DNA of 64,000 bases from Alteromonas sp. ALT199 (GCF_018619335.1 NZ_JAHHDX010000015.1:27723-91722); one strand, 5' to 3'; shown: positions 1-9,842, numbered from the stretch's first letter. The notes: generated by a model not told the origin, from the letters alone. Made by a program: numbers and translations.

Positions 1-2
1 CC

Positions 3-269
3 ATCATGCTATTCGTTTCATTGCGCATTGTTTGGCTAGGAAAAAGTTTAGGCATGCCCAAAACACTTGTAGCTCAAATGGTAAAAAACTCTGCCATCGA
101 CTTCGGATTAGGTTTTATTCCGTTTATCGGTGATATTGTGGATGTTTTTTACAAAGCCAACCAAAAAAACGTTCGCATTATGGAGCGCTGGTGGATAACA
201 GAAAATAAAGGCAGTGTTGATGCAGCTACACAAGAAAAACTTGCTCAGTGGGAAAGCGAAAACCTCTAA
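3..269 (+). CDS. DUF4112 family protein, 5'-truncated by window edge
   Basis: The reading frame is open from the first bases of the window and ends at TAA 267-269, so the gene probably begins upstream. The visible part has a hydrophobic stretch followed by a GLGFIPFIGDIVDVFYKAN segment and a VRIMERW segment. This layout (small polar helix, Gly/Pro-rich hydrophobic hairpin, then KANxKN) is the hallmark of DUF4112 proteins, small predicted membrane proteins of unknown function. An internal ATG lies at position 6, but the family usually has more residues ahead of this block. A weak inverted repeat (TAAACT/AGTTTA, 281-296) follows the stop. Confidence 0.6.
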   Translation: MMLFVSLRIVWLGKSLGMPKTLVAQMVKNSAIDFGLGFIPFIGDIVDVFYKANQKNVRIMERWWITENKGSVDAATQEKLAQWESENL

Positions 270-605
270 ACGCTAATTCTTAAACTCAAGAGTTTAGCGC
301 TTTAATAATTCGCTGAGGGGCTGACTTTTTCGTGAAACCGAAGTTAGTTTCCGCACAACATACCTCATGTAAGTTTCAAGTTGTTAGCGGGCTTGGTTAA
401 TGTTATGAACCAGCTTAATAGCAAGTACCCTCATTTGAATTTCTACCTAAACGACAAAATTTTTTGTGAAGATATTAATTGGCATCCCAAAACTCTGACG
501 TTAAGTTAATAGCGTCATAAAAAAATACCAATCGTTTTTTATGCTGAAGTCGTAGCTAACAATCACAACCCATCGAAATACCTCTATACAAGGAGCGTGC
601 AGTAA
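270..605. other. Intergenic region upstream of alsS
   Basis: No gene is seen in these 336 bases. A weak hairpin (281-296) could end the DUF4112 transcript. A short inverted repeat TGACG/CGTCA lies at 496-517. The region just before 606 carries the ribosome-binding site AAGGAG (591-596). The promoter of the acetolactate synthase operon must lie here, but I cannot place a convincing -35/-10 pair. Confidence 0.4.
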
Positions 606-2246
606 ATGAAAGCGTCCGACTTATTTGTTAAAGCGTTAGAGGCTGAAGGCGTAGAGTATGTCTTTGGTATTCCCGGCGAAGAAAACCTCGACCTACTAGA
701 GTCGTTGCGAAAATCCTCAATTAAATTAGTGCTGACTCGCCATGAACAAGGGGCTGGCTTTATGGCTGCTACCTACGGCAGGCTTACCGGAAAAGTGGGC
801 GTGTGCCTATCAACTCTTGGGCCTGGCGCAACTAATTTAGTTACCCCTGCGGCCTACGCTCAGTTAGGTGCTATGCCCATGTTAATGATCACCGGGCAAA
901 AGCCAATTAAAACCAGCAAGCAAGGCCGCTTTCAAGTTATTGATATCGTGGACATGATGCGACCCATTACTAAGTTCACCAATCAGGTTGTAAGTGGAGA
1001 CCGAATACCTTCAACAGTACGTGAAGCCTTCCGACTTGCTTCAGAGGAGCGACCTGGCGCAGTACATATCGAGTTACCAGAGGATATAGCGGCAGAGCAA
1101 ACTAATGCGCAAATTTTAACGCCCAGTATGGCGCGTAGACCTATTGCTGAGTACAAAGCCATCGCCTCTGCTATCTCTATGATTGAAGAAGCCCATTCGC
1201 CGTTGTTATTGATTGGCGCAGGTGCCAATAGAAAGTTAACCGCAAAAATGCTTAGGGAATTTGTTGATAAAACCTGTATTCCATTTATCACTACGCAAAT
1301 GGGTAAAGGCGTACTTAACGAGAGCGATCCCCGCTTTGCAGGTAACACCGCGCTGTCCGACGGTGATTTTGTGCACCGAGCAATAGAACGCGCCGACCTT
1401 ATTATCAATGTAGGTCACGATGTAGTGGAAAAACCCCCGTTTTTTATGCACCACAATGATAAAAAGGTTATCCACGTAAACTTCGATTCAGCAGCTGTAG
1501 ACCCCGTCTACTTTCCACAACTTGAAGTGGTCGGAGACATTGCTAACAGTATTTGGCAAATAAAAGAGGGCATTACTCCGCAAGACAGTTGGACACTCGA
1601 CTTTTATAAAGACGTGCATCAAGCTTATGTAGAACATCGCGCGGAAGCAGAAGATGACAATCGATTCCCCATTTTACCCGAACGTCTAGTACGCGATATT
1701 CGTAAAGTGATGCCAGATAACGGCATTGTTACACTAGACAACGGCGTTTATAAAATATGGTTTGCCAGAAATTACCCTGCTTATCATCCTAATACGCTAC
1801 TTCTGGATAACGCATTAGCGTCTATGGGCGCGGGCCTTCCCTCAGCTATTGCTGCAAAATTGGTCAATCCAGATGCTCCTGTTTTAAGCGTATGTGGTGA
1901 CGGTGGGTTTATGATGAACAGCCAAGAAATTGAGACCGCTGTAAGGCTTAAACTCGACCTCGTGGTGATCATCTTGCGCGATGACGCGTACGGAATGATT
2001 AAGTGGAAACAAGCAAACATGCAGTTTGATGAATTTGGCTTAGATTACGGTAATCCCAACTTTGTTAAATACGCACAGAGTTATGGTGCGCAAGGTTGGC
2101 GTGTGGACGATACAGACGTACTTATTCATATGGTAGATAAGTGTTTAAACACAAAAGGTGTGCACATTATCGATTGTCCTGTTGATTACAGCATGAATGA
2201 CAAAACACTTAATCATACCATTAAAGAGCTGAGTGCAAAGCTTTAA
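606..2246 (+). CDS. alsS: Acetolactate synthase, AlsS-like (thiamine-diphosphate enzyme)
   Basis: This enzyme condenses two pyruvates to 2-acetolactate and CO2. At 546 aa it has the three-domain ThDP-enzyme layout: an N-terminal pyrimidine-binding domain with the catalytic Glu (E47, in TRHEQGAGFMA), a central domain, and a C-terminal domain with the Mg/ThDP motif GDGGFMMN starting at G431. ATG 606 has a clear AAGGAG site 9 bases upstream. No small regulatory subunit gene (ilvN/ilvH) follows. Together with AlsS-like rather than IlvB-like spacing, this suggests the catabolic or single-subunit type. The aldehyde dehydrogenase starts 32 bases downstream, so the two are probably co-transcribed. 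A related ThDP enzyme of different substrate cannot be excluded. Confidence 0.82.
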   Translation: MKASDLFVKALEAEGVEYVFGIPGEENLDLLESLRKSSIKLVLTRHEQGAGFMAATYGRLTGKVGVCLSTLGPGATNLVTPAAYAQLGAMPMLMITGQKPIKTSKQGRFQVIDIVDMMRPITKFTNQVVSGDRIPSTVREAFRLASEERPGAVHIELPEDIAAEQTNAQILTPSMARRPIAEYKAIASAISMIEEAHSPLLLIGAGANRKLTAKMLREFVDKTCIPFITTQMGKGVLNESDPRFAGNTALSDGDFVHRAIERADLIINVGHDVVEKPPFFMHHNDKKVIHVNFDSAAVDPVYFPQLEVVGDIANSIWQIKEGITPQDSWTLDFYKDVHQAYVEHRAEAEDDNRFPILPERLVRDIRKVMPDNGIVTLDNGVYKIWFARNYPAYHPNTLLLDNALASMGAGLPSAIAAKLVNPDAPVLSVCGDGGFMMNSQEIETAVRLKLDLVVIILRDDAYGMIKWKQANMQFDEFGLDYGNPNFVKYAQSYGAQGWRVDDTDVLIHMVDKCLNTKGVHIIDCPVDYSMNDKTLNHTIKELSAKL

Positions 2247-2278
2247 GGCATAGCATTGAAAAGGTAAGGAGTTAAAAA

Positions 2279-3709
2279 ATGTTGAAGGAAAGCTACCCCT
2301 ATTATTTAGCCAGTGAACCCGAATACGCGAACACCGACCTAGAGGTAACGAATAAGTATAATGGCGAAGTAGCGACTAAAGTTGCTATGGCTGATGCTGA
2401 CACAATCGATAAAGCGATAGCTGCTGCTGAAAAAGCGCAGCCTGCTATGACTGCGATGGCACCTTTTGAAAGACAAGCAGTGTTAGAGCATTGCGTTAAA
2501 CGCTTTACGGAACGCGCTGATGAGCTAGCAAAAGCACTGTGTATTGAAGCAGGTAAACCTATCAAAGATGCTAAAGGTGAAGTTACTCGATTAATCGATA
2601 CCTTCAAAATTGCAGCGGAGGAATCGGTTCGTATCAATGGCGAAACGGTAAACTTAGAAATATCAGCGCGGGCAAAAGGTTATCAAGGCATGACCAAAAA
2701 AGTCCCCATTGGTCCATGCTCGTTTATATCACCATTTAATTTCCCGCTAAACTTGGCTGCCCATAAAGTGGCACCTGCCATTGCAGCTGGTTGTACATTT
2801 GTGCTTAAACCAGCCTCACGCACACCTATTGGTGCACTTATTATTGGCGAAGTGTTGGCAGAAACAGATCTACCCAAAGGAGCATTTTCAATTCTACCGT
2901 GTAGCCGTGATGGTGCTGATTTATTTACCACAGACGAAAGACTCAAGCTGCTAAGCTTCACAGGCTCGCCAGATGTGGGTTGGGCGCTGAAAGCGAAAGC
3001 AGGTAAAAAGCCTGTCGTGTTAGAGCTTGGCGGCAATGCCGCATGCGTGGTTGATGAAGATGCTGATATTGAAGATGCTATCGACCGCGTGATTGTTGGG
3101 GCTTATTATCAGTCGGGTCAAAGCTGTATCAGTGTTCAGCGCCTCTTAGTGCATAGCAAAATATACGATGAGTTCAAGTCACGCTATGTGGAAAAAGTAA
3201 AAGCCTTAGTATCTGGTGACCCTTCAAACGAAGATACTTTTATCGGCCCCATGATTTCTGAGGGCGAAGCTGAACGTTTACACGGCTGGATTACAGAGGC
3301 CAAGGAAAAGGGCGCGACTATTTTATGTGGCGGTACTCGCGAAGGCGCAATGCTTGAAGCTACGGTTATGGAAAACGTACCTAAAGACTGCGATGCCAGC
3401 GCTGAAGAGGCGTTTGGTCCGTTATCTATTTTAGTGCCTTTCGATGACTATGACGACGCGCTTAAAGAAGTGAATAACAGTCGCTACGGTTTGCAAGCTG
3501 GTGTATTTACCCGTGATATTTACAAAGCGCACAAGGCGTGGGATGTACTTGAAGTTGGTGGCGTAGTGATTGGTGATGTACCTAGCTGGCGGGTGGATAA
3601 TATGCCATATGGCGGCGTCAAGGATTCAGGACTCGGTCGTGAAGGTATTCGCTACGCGATAGAAGATATGTCTGAAACTCGACTTATGGTTATTCGAACA
3701 CCTCAGTGA
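2279..3709 (+). CDS. NAD(P)-dependent aldehyde dehydrogenase family protein
   Basis: A 476-aa member of the aldehyde dehydrogenase superfamily, which oxidises an aldehyde to the acid or acyl product with NAD(P)+. The general-base Glu lies in LELGGNAA (E249) and the catalytic Cys in GQSCISVQR (C283). The C-terminal block GGVKDSGLGREG is also typical. A TAAGGAG site precedes ATG 2279. The sequence resembles the lactaldehyde, glyceraldehyde-3-phosphate (GapN) and methylmalonate-semialdehyde group, but the substrate cannot be fixed from sequence. The 32-base gap to alsS suggests one operon, perhaps dealing with a pyruvate- or acetolactate-derived aldehyde; that link is inference. Confidence 0.82.
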   Translation: MLKESYPYYLASEPEYANTDLEVTNKYNGEVATKVAMADADTIDKAIAAAEKAQPAMTAMAPFERQAVLEHCVKRFTERADELAKALCIEAGKPIKDAKGEVTRLIDTFKIAAEESVRINGETVNLEISARAKGYQGMTKKVPIGPCSFISPFNFPLNLAAHKVAPAIAAGCTFVLKPASRTPIGALIIGEVLAETDLPKGAFSILPCSRDGADLFTTDERLKLLSFTGSPDVGWALKAKAGKKPVVLELGGNAACVVDEDADIEDAIDRVIVGAYYQSGQSCISVQRLLVHSKIYDEFKSRYVEKVKALVSGDPSNEDTFIGPMISEGEAERLHGWITEAKEKGATILCGGTREGAMLEATVMENVPKDCDASAEEAFGPLSILVPFDDYDDALKEVNNSRYGLQAGVFTRDIYKAHKAWDVLEVGGVVIGDVPSWRVDNMPYGGVKDSGLGREGIRYAIEDMSETRLMVIRTPQ

Positions 3710-3824
3710 TCTTTAGGGTTTTTATTGCTGAAGGTTTGCTTACTAAACAGTAAATGCCAAATCCAAAAACAGTGAACATGTATCCAAGGTGTCCTGTTTA
3801 CCAAACGGACGAGTACTAAAGAGT

Positions 3825-3858
3825 AAAAGAGCATGCTTAACCAAGCATGCTCTTTTTT
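3825..3858. terminator. Rho-independent terminator, likely bidirectional
   Basis: A perfect stem GAGCATGCTT/AAGCATGCTC with an AACC loop is followed by six T on the plus strand and preceded by AAAA (T-run on the minus strand). It can end the alsS-aldehyde dehydrogenase transcript and the opposing DUF2237 transcript. Confidence 0.85.
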
Positions 3859-3961
3859 ACTATTCGTATCTTTTTTATCAATATGTATTTAATTTTGAGT
3901 ACTGCTGTTGGCTCTTGTGAGTGGGAGATATTCTTCTAACCCCATTGCTTTTGTACACCCC

Positions 3962-4327
3962 CTAGTTTTTGTCAGCCGCATATTCTTCCAACAAAGAAAG
4001 GGGAATAATATCCAGAGCTTTCTCGTGGGTGGCTTCCAATCGTACCTTTGGCGCAACACCGGCTTCGTAAGCCTGCAACCACCGAGCTGCGCACAAGCAC
4101 CACCTGTCGCCGTCAAGTAGACCGGGGAAAGACATGCTAGGCCAAGGAGTTATCAAATCATTCCCCTGTCGTAAGGAAAATTGTAGAAATTCATCGCTCA
4201 CCACAGCGCATACACTGTGATTGCCCGCATCAGCATCGGGTACATAGCAAAAACCTTCACGGGTAAACCCAGTATTTCCACAGCATAGCTGGAGCGGTCG
4301 ACCATATACATTTTTTGCGTTTGCCAA
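3962..4327 (-). CDS. DUF2237 family protein
   Basis: A 121-aa cytosolic protein of unknown function. Family signatures are the Cys-containing N-terminal block ending TGFTREGFC, the HSVCAVVSDEFLQFS segment, GNDLITPWPSMSFPGL, the strongly conserved GDRWCLCAARW motif, and the C-terminal LEATHEKALDIIPL. Length matches the family (about 120 aa). It reads towards the bidirectional terminator at 3825-3858 and is divergent from ubiG. The conserved Cys residues (WCLCA) suggest metal or redox chemistry, but no activity is established to my knowledge. Overlapping plus-strand frames here are shadows. Confidence 0.8.
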   Translation of the reverse strand: MANAKNVYGRPLQLCCGNTGFTREGFCYVPDADAGNHSVCAVVSDEFLQFSLRQGNDLITPWPSMSFPGLLDGDRWCLCAARWLQAYEAGVAPKVRLEATHEKALDIIPLSLLEEYAADKN

Positions 4328-4503
4328 AATCAGAACCCTCTTTCACAACGTATATTCTTATAATGTGTCTTTATCTACGTGCCCATTTAGAATTATAAAG
4401 GTGAAAATTTTCAATGCTCACCTTACTGTATTCACCTTATGACCCTAAATGATAGGGGTCAATAGAAAAGCACTAGTGTACTTACGTTCAAAGGTAAAAA
4501 ATC

Positions 4504-5252
4504 GTGCTCGATAAAAGTAAAAAAACCGGGGAAGTTAACTTTTCTGAAGAAGAAATTTTGCGCTTTGACTCACTGGCAGAGTCATGGTGGGACCCCAACG
4601 GCAAATATAAAACAGCCCTTGAGTTTAATCGAGCGCGCTTAGATGTCATTAAAGCGCAAATAGAAAATCATTTCGGTAAAGGTAACCTCCCACCCGATTA
4701 CTCATCTTTATCTATCGTTGATATAGGTAGCGGCGGTGGGCTTATCAGCGAGCCTTTGGCTAAACTAGGGGCGAACGTAACTGGCATTGATGCAAGTGCG
4801 GTAAGTGTAGAAGTGGCGAAACGTCATGCTGAAAAAAGTGGCGTATCGGTAACCTACAAACATATGCTTTCAAGCGAACTGGTCAAAGAAGCAAGGCAAT
4901 ATGACATTGTTATAAACGCTGAAGTGGTAGAGCATGTGCCTGATCAGCAACAGTTAATTGATGAATGTGCTAGTTTAGTCAAACCGGGTGGAATGCTAAT
5001 TCTCGCCACCTTAAATCGAACGGTTAAAAGCTATGTGTTGCCATTGTTGGGGCTGAATACGTAATGCGCTATTTGCCCGTGGGAACCCATGATTGGCAAA
5101 AATTTGTAAAGCCCGGTGAACTGGAAAAATGGGTTGGTGGAGACTTTACGTTGAAGCATCAGATAGGTATGAAGCTAAACCCATTTAAGGGAAAGTGGCT
5201 AACTACTTCTAGTGTTGCCGTAAACTTTATCCAAGCCTATTCCAGAAAGTGA
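4504..5252 (+). pseudogene. ubiG: UbiG 3-demethylubiquinol/2-polyprenyl-6-hydroxyphenol O-methyltransferase, 1-base frameshift
   Basis: UbiG performs both SAM-dependent O-methylations of ubiquinone biosynthesis. The first frame (GTG 4504 to stop 5064) holds the N-terminal FDSLAESWWDPNGKYKTAL block, SAM motif I VDIGSGGGL (residues 72-80) and the NAEVVEHV motif. The family C-terminus (AEYVMRYLPVGTHDW through the terminal YSRK) continues in another frame to 5252. The switch maps to a run of four G at 5049-5052; one extra G restores an uninterrupted protein of about 249 aa, close to the usual 240. Both halves are well conserved, so this is either a sequencing error in a homopolymer or a very recent mutation. 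No other ubiG copy is in the window. Confidence 0.85.
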
Positions 5253-5504
5253 TGACGGTTTATTAATTGTGTTTATGGTTTGTATTTCGAATGAAAATGG
5301 TATGGGCGAGTATACTCATTTGTGAGCACTATCTTGTTGAATTTAACGGTTATTGACGGTTAGCTGACAAAAGATCTCACTGATCCATGGTTATCCTCCT
5401 TATTAAAATTTCAACACAAAGGTTGATCTTTACAGTTTGTTTACATAATTATAACAAAGGTCTGACCACAGACCACAACGTGATAATTATGAGGCACACA
5501 CACG

Positions 5505-6479
5505 ATGAGAATATCCAAAAATAATAGAGCAAGGAACGCTCTCATTGTCACTCTGCTTGCCATAACAGCAAGTGTTAGTTCATTAGTTGGAGGGGCAGGA
5601 CAAGCCTTCGCTGGAACATACGCAAAAACTGAACACCCAATAGTATTAGTCCATGGCCTTTTCGGCTTTGAAGATATACTTTTTGTCGATTACTTCTATA
5701 AGGTTCCGCATAAACTCAGCCGCAATGGCGCTGTGGTATACATTGCTGAAGTTTCACCAGCAAACTCCACAGAAGTGCGCGGCGAGCAGTTACTTGAGTA
5801 TATCGACGAAGTACTTGCCCTATCAGGCGCAGACAAAGTGAATCTTATTGGGCATAGTCACGGTGGCCCAACGGCACGTTACGCCGCAAGTGTGGCGCCA
5901 GAAAAAGTTGCCTCGGTAAGCTCTGTCGCCGGTGTTAATTGGGGAAGTAAAGTCGCAGATGAGTTACGGGATGCATTCGCTGAGGACTCAGTGGGTGAAG
6001 GCGCTGTAGGCATTGTGGTCAATGCATTTGCCAATATTATTGAAATTGCGTCTGGGTCAGATCCACGTGACAAGCCCACAGACTCAATCGCGGCACTTGA
6101 TTCTCTATCAACTGCAGGTTCTGTAGCATTTAATCAAAAATACCCAGAAGGCATGCCTTCCGCTTATTGTCGTAACGACGGTAAAATGTTAGCTGAAAAT
6201 GGCGTGTACTACTTCTCGTGGAGCGGCGGAAGAACTTATACCAATGCTCTTGATGTAGTTGACCCGTTTTTAGCTATTACCGGCACTGTGTTTAACGAGC
6301 CAAACGATGGCTTAGTATCAACCTGTAGTTCCCATTTAGGTAAAGTGCTGAAAGACAATTATAAGATGAACCACCTAGATGAGGTGAACCAGAGTTTTGG
6401 TATAACGCACTGGTTTGAAACCGACCCGGTAGATGTGTTTGTCCGTCAGGCTAATCGTCTTAAAAGATTGGGCTTGTAG
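5505..6479 (+). CDS. Secreted triacylglycerol lipase, Pseudomonas family I type
   Basis: An extracellular lipase hydrolysing triacylglycerol esters. The 324-aa precursor starts with a Sec signal peptide (basic MRISKNNRAR, then a hydrophobic stretch to about AFA, residue 36). The alpha/beta-hydrolase core has the oxyanion block VLVHGLFGF, nucleophile Ser118 in GHSHGG, Asp268 in NDGLV and His290 in MNHLDEV. Two cysteines (SAYC and VSTC) sit where Pseudomonas aeruginosa LipA has its disulfide. The NDGLVxTCSSHLG and RMNHLDEVNQ-like blocks make this assignment firm. The lipase-specific foldase gene follows with a 1-base overlap, as in Pseudomonas and Burkholderia lip operons. Type II secretion is expected but not encoded here. 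Confidence 0.93.
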   Translation: MRISKNNRARNALIVTLLAITASVSSLVGGAGQAFAGTYAKTEHPIVLVHGLFGFEDILFVDYFYKVPHKLSRNGAVVYIAEVSPANSTEVRGEQLLEYIDEVLALSGADKVNLIGHSHGGPTARYAASVAPEKVASVSSVAGVNWGSKVADELRDAFAEDSVGEGAVGIVVNAFANIIEIASGSDPRDKPTDSIAALDSLSTAGSVAFNQKYPEGMPSAYCRNDGKMLAENGVYYFSWSGGRTYTNALDVVDPFLAITGTVFNEPNDGLVSTCSSHLGKVLKDNYKMNHLDEVNQSFGITHWFETDPVDVFVRQANRLKRLGL

Positions 6480-7483
6480 TGACGAAAAGTAAAGTACGCT
6501 ATGCGTACCCAATACTCACAGGGCTAGTTGTAGTTGCTCTGTTGGTATTGGGGACTATTTTTTATTTTCAATTTACATCTGACAACAAGAAAATTGATGC
6601 AGAGCCTACTATCAAACGGGCAAAGCTTAGCTGGCAAAAAGAAACCAATGAATTGCTGGGCAAGAATGGAACAACGCATAAAGAGGCAGATGCAAGCCAT
6701 CATCTTAAAAACGAAGCAGCGACGGCAAATAAAAGCCTTATTCCTTTTGAGCTTAACTACTCAACTAAAGACGCTTTCGACCGCTTTATATTTGCGCGTA
6801 CAACAGAAGACCCGCAAACCGTTAAGTTAGTCTATACCACCTACGTTAGCACCGTATTTACATCAGATACCCATGCGGTAGCGTCTGACTTATTTACCCG
6901 TTATGTCGATTATAAAGTGGCGCTTTCTGTTATCGAAATAGAGGTCGACCTTGCGAGTCATAACTTGCAGGATGTGTCTTATAAACTTGATGAGCGTGAA
7001 AAAATAAGGCGCACTTTCTTCAATGACACCGAATACCGTTATTTATTTAGCCAAGAAGCACAGGTGGACGAGGCCGCATTGGCGCGCTTACAAGTTGCTC
7101 ATGAAAGCACCTTATCTAGAGGCGAAAGAAAAGCCCTCATTGTCGCGTCGATTGAAGCGGGAAACCAAGCCGAGCGCCAAGCTTTTCAGCCAACGCTGAA
7201 TATGCATCGAATCAACGAGATAAAACGCAGCCACAAAAATGTTAATGACCGATACAATGCAGTGGCGGCAGAGTTTGGCAATGCAGTGGCAGAGCGCTTC
7301 GCGAAAACCTGGAAAAAGCAGGCACAATGGGAAAGCAAAATTGCTGAGTATGAAAAGTTTCGCGATAACCTATCGAATCAGGCCCTTGCACCGGGCGAGG
7401 AAGGCGTCGCACTACGTGAATACCAGTCTGCACGCTTTACCGATAATGAAATAAAACGCCTTAAGGTAATTACCGGCTCATAA
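6479..7483 (+). CDS. lifO: Lipase-specific foldase (lipase chaperone)
   Basis: A steric chaperone anchored in the inner membrane that folds the partner lipase in the periplasm before secretion. The 334-aa protein has a short cytosolic tail, one membrane helix (about residues 10-31) and a long, charged helical periplasmic domain. The GTG start overlaps the lipase stop (TAGTG), showing translational coupling. The KDAFDRFIFAR segment corresponds to the foldase motif region, although it differs from the Pseudomonas RxxFDY consensus. Overall sequence is diverged, so much of the assignment rests on gene order, topology and length (Pseudomonas Lif about 340 aa). Confidence 0.88.
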   Translation: MTKSKVRYAYPILTGLVVVALLVLGTIFYFQFTSDNKKIDAEPTIKRAKLSWQKETNELLGKNGTTHKEADASHHLKNEAATANKSLIPFELNYSTKDAFDRFIFARTTEDPQTVKLVYTTYVSTVFTSDTHAVASDLFTRYVDYKVALSVIEIEVDLASHNLQDVSYKLDEREKIRRTFFNDTEYRYLFSQEAQVDEAALARLQVAHESTLSRGERKALIVASIEAGNQAERQAFQPTLNMHRINEIKRSHKNVNDRYNAVAAEFGNAVAERFAKTWKKQAQWESKIAEYEKFRDNLSNQALAPGEEGVALREYQSARFTDNEIKRLKVITGS

Positions 7484-7682
7484 GCGATGTCTGGATCACA
7501 ATGTAGGCGTTCACAACTGGTGTTACTGCCTTTCGACAGCAAAATTTAGCGCAGAGGTATAACCATAAAAGTACTGAATAGTTCTATGCATAGGCAGAGT
7601 GATTTGAAAGCGGTTTGTGCAGTCACTAATCTAAAAAGAACGTAATACCCGACAATCCGTTATAAGGTCTGTGGCAATCATT

Positions 7683-8291
7683 ATGAAAATCTACGAAACG
7701 AAAACGGCGCCTAACCCACGTCGAGTACGCATGTTTTTAGCCGAAAAGGGTATTGATGTTGATTACGTTCAGGTCGATATTCAAAAAGGCGAAAACCTAA
7801 GTGCAGAAATGCGTGTCAAAAATCCTTTGGGTAAGATACCTATTCTAGAGCTCGATGACGGTACGTGTATTGCCGAAACTGATGCAATTTGCACTTACTT
7901 TGAAGCATTACAGCCAGATCCACCTCTAATGGGCACTACGCCCGTTGAAAAAGCGACAATATCTATGTGGCAGCGCCAGGTCGAGCTCGCATTTATGATG
8001 CAAATTGGTATGTGTTTCCAGCACACCACGGGTTACTTTAAAGATCGTATGACACCGGTTCCTGAATATGGCAAGGAAGCGGGAATTAATGCGTCTAAAT
8101 ATCTTAACATTTTAGAGCGTCGGCTCGGTGTTAAAGAGTTTATCGCTGGTGATACATTTTCCATTGCCGACATAACGGCGTTATGCGCTATGGATTTCGC
8201 GCGAGTGGTAAAAATTCGTGTGACCGATGATCATGTTAATTTAGCGCGTTGGTATGACGCAGTAAGCAACCGAGTGAGTGCAAAAGCCTAA
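7683..8291 (+). CDS. Glutathione S-transferase family protein
   Basis: A two-domain soluble GST. The N-terminal thioredoxin-like domain begins [19 protein letters not shown] and contains NPLGKIPIL (cis-Pro at the glutathione site) and the [10 protein letters not shown] motif (Glu/Asp that binds the gamma-glutamyl group). The all-helical C-terminal domain includes the N-capping/hydrophobic-staple signature FSIADIT. I prefer ATG 7683; an in-frame GTG at 7671 would add four residues and lies just after an AAGG. The stop overlaps the next GST gene by one base (TAATG), so the pair is translated together. Substrate unknown. Confidence 0.85.
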   Translation: MKIYETKTAPNPRRVRMFLAEKGIDVDYVQVDIQKGENLSAEMRVKNPLGKIPILELDDGTCIAETDAICTYFEALQPDPPLMGTTPVEKATISMWQRQVELAFMMQIGMCFQHTTGYFKDRMTPVPEYGKEAGINASKYLNILERRLGVKEFIAGDTFSIADITALCAMDFARVVKIRVTDDHVNLARWYDAVSNRVSAKA

Positions 8292-8950
8292 TGATAGATT
8301 TATATACCGCAGCTACACCGAACGGTTGGAAAGCCTCAGTAGCACTTGAAGAAATGGGGCTTGAGTATACTGCACATGCTGTGAACTTAATGAAAGGCGA
8401 GCAGAAAACGCCTGAGTTTCTGGCAATGAACCCAAACGGGCGCATACCCGTTATCGTTGATAGAGAAGCCGACGGCCATGTTGTTTTTGAATCTGGCGCA
8501 ATCATGGTTTATCTGGCTGAAAAGACCGGGATGTTTCTACCTAGCGACGCTAAGCGCAAAAGCCAAGTTATGCAGTGGCTAATGTTTCAAATGGGAGGCA
8601 TAGGCCCCATGATGGGACAAGCAAACGTATTTCACCGCTATTTAGAAGAAAAAATTCCGGTAGCAATTGCCCGTTATCAAAACGAAGTGCGACGGTTATT
8701 CACCGTATTAGATAGCAGACTAGAAAATCACGAATACTTGGTGGACGACTATAGTATTGCCGACATGGCTAATTGGTGCTGGGTGCGCACTTATGAATGG
8801 TCTGGTGTAAGTATTGAAGAGTTAGACAACCTTATACGCTGGAAAAACAGTATTGAGGCAAGGCCAACCGCAAGGCGTGGCGTTGAAGTGCCCAATAAAA
8901 TTGATAAAGAGGCACTCCTTAAAGGCGCCAAAAACGTGGTTACGAAATAG
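8291..8950 (+). CDS. Glutathione transferase, YfcG/YghU (Nu-class)-like disulfide reductase
   Basis: A 219-aa GST-fold protein. The N-terminus reads [20 protein letters not shown], with the Thr-Pro-Asn-Gly pattern of Nu-class enzymes (E. coli YfcG/YghU), which use bound GSSG or two GSH for disulfide-bond reductase activity. [11 protein letters not shown] and [13 protein letters not shown] are the glutathione-binding blocks, and the C-terminal half has [11 protein letters not shown], a strong YfcG/YghU signature, and YSIADMANW. It overlaps the upstream GST by one base, so the two are co-expressed. The 3' end overlaps the opposing LysR gene by 11 bases. Confidence 0.87.
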   Translation: MIDLYTAATPNGWKASVALEEMGLEYTAHAVNLMKGEQKTPEFLAMNPNGRIPVIVDREADGHVVFESGAIMVYLAEKTGMFLPSDAKRKSQVMQWLMFQMGGIGPMMGQANVFHRYLEEKIPVAIARYQNEVRRLFTVLDSRLENHEYLVDDYSIADMANWCWVRTYEWSGVSIEELDNLIRWKNSIEARPTARRGVEVPNKIDKEALLKGAKNVVTK

Positions 8951-9842
8951 CGCTTGAAACCACATCGACAAATTGATTTAGCCATCCAGACGCCATACTA
9001 GGTTTGTATATCAACTCAAAGTACTCTTTATGGCAAAAGTCATAATCTGATACAGTCACGCTAGTAAGGTTATGGCTTTTCACTATGAAGTCAGGTACGT
9101 ATGCCAAAGCGAATCCTCTTTGGACGATAGATAGCATTGTACCAAAATCGTTGCATCGATAATGTATGGACCGAGGTACCCTGTCATCTTTCCATCCATC
9201 CGAACCTACGCCCCGTTTTATACCACAAAAAGGTGAAACATCAGGGCAAGCGAACCCAAAACTAAGCAAACTTTGGCTTGTTAATTGGCCGCTTTTCGCT
9301 TCTGCTACAGCAGGGTGGTTTTTGGCTGCGGCAATAACATAGGAAGATGAGCCTAACAATATACGTCGAAGCGAAGGGTCTCTTTCTCGTTCCTCCATTG
9401 CAAAAGCAGTAACAAGGGCGATGTCACAGCCCCCTTTAGTGACATTCTCAATCGCTCTACCTTCCCAGCACGCATTGATATTGCTGTGGAATCTCGCCTT
9501 GAGTTCGGATGACTTCGCGAGCAGTCCCGGTAAGTAGTTTTGAAGCAAAAGCGATGGACCAGCAATGGTGATGTTAGATACGGCAGTGCTACCCCTAAAC
9601 TCGCTAAGCGCTTGATCGGCTTCGTGTACAAGGTGAGTTGCATATAGCAAAAACTTGTTACCCCGAGAGTTGAGCCGAATGTGTTTGCCTACTCGGTCAA
9701 AAAGCTGAACCTCTAACTTTTGTTCTATGCGTTTTAGCACTTTAGACAATGCGCCCGTGGTTGCTGCCAAGTGCATAGATGCTTTGCTCAAGTTCTCATG
9801 TTGGGCAATAACGATAAATTTTCTTAGGTCTTCAATGTCCAT
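8940..9842 (-). CDS. LysR-type transcriptional regulator
   Basis: A 300-aa LTTR. The N-terminal winged helix-turn-helix (about residues 1-60) starts [22 protein letters not shown], with the family variation [23 protein letters not shown], followed by a LysR substrate-binding domain. It is tail-to-tail with the GST pair (11-base overlap) and head-to-head with the exported protein gene at 9959, whose promoter it may share. Target genes and inducer cannot be told from sequence. Confidence 0.88.
   Translation of the reverse strand: MDIEDLRKFIVIAQHENLSKASMHLAATTGALSKVLKRIEQKLEVQLFDRVGKHIRLNSRGNKFLLYATHLVHEADQALSEFRGSTAVSNITIAGPSLLLQNYLPGLLAKSSELKARFHSNINACWEGRAIENVTKGGCDIALVTAFAMEERERDPSLRRILLGSSSYVIAAAKNHPAVAEAKSGQLTSQSLLSFGFACPDVSPFCGIKRGVGSDGWKDDRVPRSIHYRCNDFGTMLSIVQRGFALAYVPDFIVKSHNLTSVTVSDYDFCHKEYFELIYKPSMASGWLNQFVDVVSSAIS

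Noticed and set aside
3889..4120. Overlapping small frames on both strands as separate genes
   Set aside because: They overlap the clearly conserved DUF2237 gene in other frames and show no recognisable features of their own.
4504..5252. ubiG halves as two separate proteins
   Set aside because: The second frame starts inside the conserved UbiG sequence with no independent RBS, and the parts join perfectly after adding one base.
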